DNA of 64,000 nucleotides. It comes from Stichopus chloronotus (lineage: Eukaryota; Echinodermata; Holothuroidea; Aspidochirotida; Stichopodidae). Shown in pieces: positions 56,301-62,300 of the stretch (position 1 is the stretch's first letter; each line of letters begins with the position of its first letter). The DNA lies in contig CM037838.1 in the NCBI GenBank assembly GCA_021234535.1, forward strand, positions 7,813,506 to 7,877,505, in the 5' to 3' direction. Position numbers and translations under genes: made by a program. The notes beneath the pieces are model-generated. The model was not told the origin of the DNA. It did no database searches and worked only from the letters and a program-made list of their open reading frames with translations.

Positions 56301-59300
56301 CAAGCACCTCTGAAGTTCACAAACTGATACCGTTGTGAAAATGACGAAGTCATACTGTACCATCAGATCAAATGACAATATAACACACAGGAGTTGCAGC
56401 ACCTCTTCTTTCATAAAAGGGATCATCTTTATTACTGTACATTGATATGATAAACTGTTTAAAGTTTCCATCACTTAAATTCTGTGACACTGCAGATTTA
56501 AATATGTTCTTAGCATGAAACCCACAACGATGATGTTTGAAGTGCACACCATGACCATTACAGATTCATTTCATCAATGTCAAAACTGAAAGTAATTACA
56601 GAGCTGCACATGCTGTTTAAAGTGTATCCAGTGAGCAACCTCAGATTCACTACTTTAATGCAGAACAGTTCCTTAAGGTGCGTGCTTCACAATATATGCT
56701 GTTTTTAGGCATTATATATTGTTAAAAACCAAGTCTATAGTTTAGCACAATATATACATCATTGATTCATTGTGAAGGAACGAAAAACAAGAGAGCAATC
56801 CTACAAAGTTGTTTATCTTATTCCTTGTAAGTTTTAATTATCATCTGCTCTCTCACTTGCATACTAGGTAGGTCATTCTCACCCGCAGTTCCAACCAGAT
56901 GTACAGCACTCAGGCACACTTGGCTATGAATGTTGACGACATGCAAGCGGATAATTTTAGAGGTCAGTAGAAGTGAGGGGATGTTCTGGGCCACTCAAGT
57001 ACCACACCAGGTTGGACCCCCCATGTACAAAAAAAAAACCCATACATAATAGTACCAGCACAAAACAGTTGCTGTGGCAACTGAGGAAGCGATACCCTCT
57101 AACCATCAAGCAAATACTATGGTCTGGTGTCTCAGACCATACATTACATGCATAGGGAAGAGAAAAACTTCCAGAACAGGATACTCACATGCTGTTAAAA
57201 GCGTCACTTCATCTGACACGACAAAGCCAAGCGAATTGCTCCCATTACAAACGAAAGTTCCTTCATCAGCCTCCAACACAAATTTGAAAAGGAGGGTACC
57301 GTTGGGATACACGACAACCCTCCCATCGGCACTGTCAGTGAAGTCTTCACCATTCTTTTGCCATGTGATCACTGGGGTAGGGTCACCAAGGATCTCACAA
57401 GTGAAGGTAACAAGGCTGTTAAGAGGCACAATCTGGCTTGATGGTGCTTGGTTGATGTATGGCTGACCGGGATTGGCTAATAGATAGCAAAAACAAGACA
57501 GAAAAATAGTTTACAAGATTCAACCAAGACAGGCACAAATTAATCATGGATTGTCCAAAACATACACAACACATACTAAAGGTCATAAACTTGAGGCATT
57601 TTACAGCCACTAAATTCTCTACAGCTAAGTCCAAACATTCTTCCGAGAAGCACTCACCAATGTTAAAAGGATGAAAACGTCAGATTTTCTCCACATATTT
57701 ACACACTATTTGACATGCACACCAATTGTCGAGAGAAATGCAGAAATGACAGATCTGGAACGAATCGGGCCATTTTACTTAAAATGTGGCACTTAAAGCA
57801 ACATCCAAGATCAATAGGCTACTGTACGGATCGACAGTGCAAAATTTTTTCATCATTCATCAATGCAATTTCTTGAGTATATATACTGTATTAATTTTAA
57901 GTTACTATATATCTGTACTGTATATTGTTCATCTCATCTGACATTCGCAAACAACCATTTTTTTTTTTTTCTGTACCATATGTGACTGCTTCAATTGAAC
58001 AATAAACAAAGTATGAAGATAGAATTAAACAGCTCAACTTTGCAATTTAGCTATCCAACCAGGCATTCACATATTACCAAGATCAATCACTCATATGTAA
58101 CCAGTTTGGCAATCCAGCGTAATGTGTACAATTAAGTCAAGCATGACACCGCACAAGATACTTTTCTACTTTTTTCTACATGGAAAAACACACTTTGTGG
58201 TTTAAATTTGTTCATCATACAACTGATGCAATGATTTGCAAGACATGGATTTAAATTTCACCCGACAGTTGAGCGATTTTTCAGGGGAACTTAGGCTAAA
58301 TAAGCCCTATTCAATCCTAGCTACATGATAAGTCCACCACTGTATGCACAATGGCCTGCTATTGAAATTGATGTGATAAACCTCTACCTAACTGTGTATG
58401 TTGGTACCGTACTCTGCCTAATCATTTCACTGGTGACTGTTCAGCAAAGGCAGAATACATTACTTGGACATCAATTTCTCACTGTATATACTATCATTAA
58501 TGACAGTGAGAGGCTGAGTCTTTCAATCAAGGCATTGTAAAGGAAACATGTGAACAATGAGTAATTGTAGCATCACATGGCTGTGCACCATGAATTTACA
58601 GGAAAGGCAGTACAAGCTGTGAAAATGGAGTATACACTGTAATGTACAGTACATACGGCCTACATAATTCCCTGGGAGGGATCATCACGGGTCACCATCT
58701 TCCATGACTACATCTCATGACCTGAGAGCCCATGCAGTTGCGAACAAGTACTACTGGATAAAAATGTCTCATTTATTCACAATTTTCAGCCTGTATGTAT
58801 ACTTACGAAGAACAGTCAGTGTTGCATAATTACTGAATTCGGCTTGCCCTGGCAGGAGCAGGGTTGGTTGTTATGCACCTGTAAATGCCAGCATCCCTCA
58901 TCCTGACGTTGTTGATTTGCAATGTCCCAGACGTCTTTTTCGAGCTGCTACCCCCAAACATGGTCGAGTACTGGTTGGCATTGTCTAGTAATCTGCCATC
59001 TTTTTCCCAGGTGATGTAAGCTATGGGTAGACTATCACCAGAGATGCACTGGAAGTAGGCCGGGGTAGGCTGCTGGTCTGTCACCGTCAGGTTCGATGGA
59101 TGGTAAAACACAGGTTTGATCACTGTGTAAAGAGAGCAGAATAAGTTGGTTAGAATTACAGTAACCTGATGCAATACTGTACACATTACACAGCTATAGC
59201 TTGCAGAGTAGATGCGACAAAGCAAAACAGCAGCAACCTCCCCGCTGCAGAAATTAAAGGAAAATACACAGGACTCTGCATCAGCCAAGAAAATATGGAC

Positions 59301-62300
59301 GATTCCTCGGTGGCAAAAAGGAATGCTTGAAAGGAATAAGTGTAAGTACTGTACACCAAGGGGAATGAAAAAGTAGATAAGGAGGAATTTAAACTCAAAA
59401 CCACAAATGGCAGAATGATTACAATTAGGGAGCACTAGTCTAGAATGTGTGAAATGATTATCTGGATGGTACTAAAAGATGTAACAAACTTTCTAATTAA
59501 ATTGTTTGAACATCATAAAATAAGGGATGCTTTTCACTCCTTTTTTGTGGGATTTTTTTTGGGGAGAGGGGGAGGGGATGAAAACCATATCTCAATACCA
59601 TATTTTGTTTGAGAATTCCAAGATACTGGTGTGGGGTTTGAAGTAAAGTACAGTACTTGCAATGAAAAAAAAATATTCTCTTTCATGTGTCAGGTATAGG
59701 TAAATGCTGGGATAATTGCACTTTGCAAAATTCATTTGTGATCCCTGACATACTGCAGATTGTGATTGGAACATCCTTTAATGAGAAATCCATGGAAGGT
59801 ACTATACATATATAAGAGTGCAGTTGTTGTGCTGAGATAGGTGAGTGAATTAATCTTTGCACACAGCACATACAGTAATCAAACAATAATGATAATCGTA
59901 GTAGCTGTGCACTGTACATACTGTACACAGGTTTTCCATTGTGGAGAGTAAAAATAAATGATACACCCCAAGTACTATAGAGATAAGTAACAGTTGTACA
60001 CTGTACTCTTCAAAGGCAGCAGTTCCTGGTACATATTATTAAGTCAGAAAATACCAGAATCGGGAAGAAAAGGGAGACATCACGTGGAGCAAAAATTGTT
60101 AGAAAGTGTGCTGTAATCAGTAGGGACGAAGTTCCAGGAATGGAACTTACAGAGCAGGTGACATTGCTCAATCACTGGGCGTACAGTACCTGCATGTTCA
60201 ACAGTAGTGTGCAGCAATGACTGAGAAACTCCTGTACTGTAGTACAGTACATACTGCACACTATCCATGGACTCTTTACAAAATGATCACATAGATATCC
60301 CTGTGAAAGGGAAATGTGCCTAAAGAGTGAGGGCGGAGTGTTAGCTACTTACAGTACTTCCTTATAGTGCTGCACTTGAATATCTTTGGCCTCGTACTTT
60401 GAATACATCTTGATATGAATACTAATTACACGCAGTGTAGATATAGAGTATGGTTTGTGTCCAAGATACCATGAATTTAGAGTGGATCATCCTCCGGAAA
60501 ATTTCAGCAGACAGCACCCTCACTTTTTGGGCACGTGGCCCTTTAAAGCAACACGTAAGTCCTGTGTATTGGTAAAACTGCAAAATTTTACTTGCGAATC
60601 TCCTGTGCAAGGTTAGAGAAAAATGGCATGCTTCCCAGTACAGTAATGTACAGTACAGTAAGTGGAGTGCACTTTTTCAGAGTACAATTAGGACTGCAGG
60701 TGTACAGTAGGCCCACTGGCAGTATACTGGGATCAGTATAAAATGTAACCAATGTGATTTTTTGACAGGGGAATGAGACCTGTGGAAAAACAACCATGGT
60801 GGCATGAAGCATACAGCGGCACAGAAGAAAATTCATGGATAAAAATATCTGATAGATCACACAAAATTACCCTTCCAACAAGGCTCTGCAAGCCATGCGT
60901 AGCGCACCACTAGCAGATGTAACTTATTCTCTCGGCTGTATATTTGCCGAATAGATCCACCATTTTTGCCCAAATCGAGATGTCCCCTGACTTCCCCAGT
61001 CTTGCAGCCTGTGCTTGCTGCTCAATGATACGTTGAAGAGATGTACATTACAGTAAGACCAGTTGATGTATACTGTACTACACACTGTGAAGCCTTCTAA
61101 CAGGCATAGTCATTGATTTGGGCTGCTGTAATTAAAGTTGAACAAAAATTCAGAACTTTTGCCAATAAAATATAACTGCTATTAAATGAGATGATATTAC
61201 AGTATGTGGTGAACACCATCGATAGTTTTGTTTACACACATTATGCATGTTGTTCATTCTTTAAGATAAATTGCATTTTAAAAAGTTCATAAAAAGTCAA
61301 ACAGGATTCTGCCATTCTGAGATTGTAATGTCATAACTGCACCACTTGTACAGTATTTGAAAAGACTTTACTTTTTTATAATTTACTGTCAACTATTTTT
61401 CATTTTCAACAGATACACGTATTCAAATCAAAGTATTAATGACTCCATCATTGCATCATACACCCCAGTATGTACATTTAATATATATATAGGAAAAGGT
61501 TAAAGATAAATTAAACTTCCAGCTATCAGGGGTACTGTCTGTGACATCTTAATTGGACTTACTCAAGTCTGTTTACATTTAACTGAGACAAAAGAAGGCA
61601 GCAAAACTTCTCCGAATTTCAAATGAGTGTAACTTGGGAAGTAAACAAAATTTTAGAAAAAGTTTGGAAAGGTGTCTGTCAAACACTTCGGTTCCACATT
61701 TCATAAAGAGATTCCCACAAGTCTGTTCTCCTTTAACTTTTTGGTGCATGTACGTATTACTTAGACCTTATTTCAACCTCTGGTTGGCTGTGCATGTACA
61801 GTATTGTATACTAAAAAGTCACTGGTGAGAAAAAGCAAACCCAACAATGGCGATTTTATGAAAAGCATCTTTAAAATAATCATTTCGAGCACTTTGATAA
61901 CAAAACAATGTATTGCCAATACTGGACTTGATAAACTTTTTGTACTTGCCTGAGATTGAAACAATCATTATCAAAACATCTGGTCATGAGGATACTTTAT
62001 AATATCTAATAGCTTTCATGTGTTCCTGTTCTGATAAGGACTTGAGGATATACCTGTTCCCCTGTCTCTATTTGAGACATTGTTTTTAAATGACTTCCTA
62101 CATTCAAATATGATCTCTTCCTGTTTGACCAAACCTGCGGTGTAATTACCGGGAAGGCGCAGACTTGCGTACCTGACGATGCTTCTAGTCAGCCGAAAGT
62201 GGACCGAGAGACCTCTCATGACGTGAGGTACTGTATGGTCTACTTGGGTTTCACTTTGTAAGACAGTTGCACGTTACACTCCATCAACTGTTTCGTTTTA

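Larger units (their letters stand above)
46648..57188. other. Intron 3, repeat-rich
   Basis: 10.5 kb between Ig2 and Ig3, the longest intron. From low to high it holds palindromic repeat copies at 48652 and 50428, a TIR element at 49826-50063, a tRNA-Ser-like retroposon at about 51281-51410, a piggyBac-type MITE at 52326, a hairpin tandem repeat at 52764-53043, a repeat shared with 36120, and an old duplication (54700-55240 and 55600-56115). I saw no Ig or FN3 exon in it. Confidence 0.6.

Noticed and set aside
57074..57466. Plus-strand open frame of 130 codons
   Set aside because: It lies opposite the Ig2 exon; its openness reflects that exon's composition.
62016..62219. Minus-strand open frame starting MRGLSVHF as a signal-peptide exon
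   Set aside because: No hydrophobic core and no phase-1 donor; the exon at 62604-62661 fits better.
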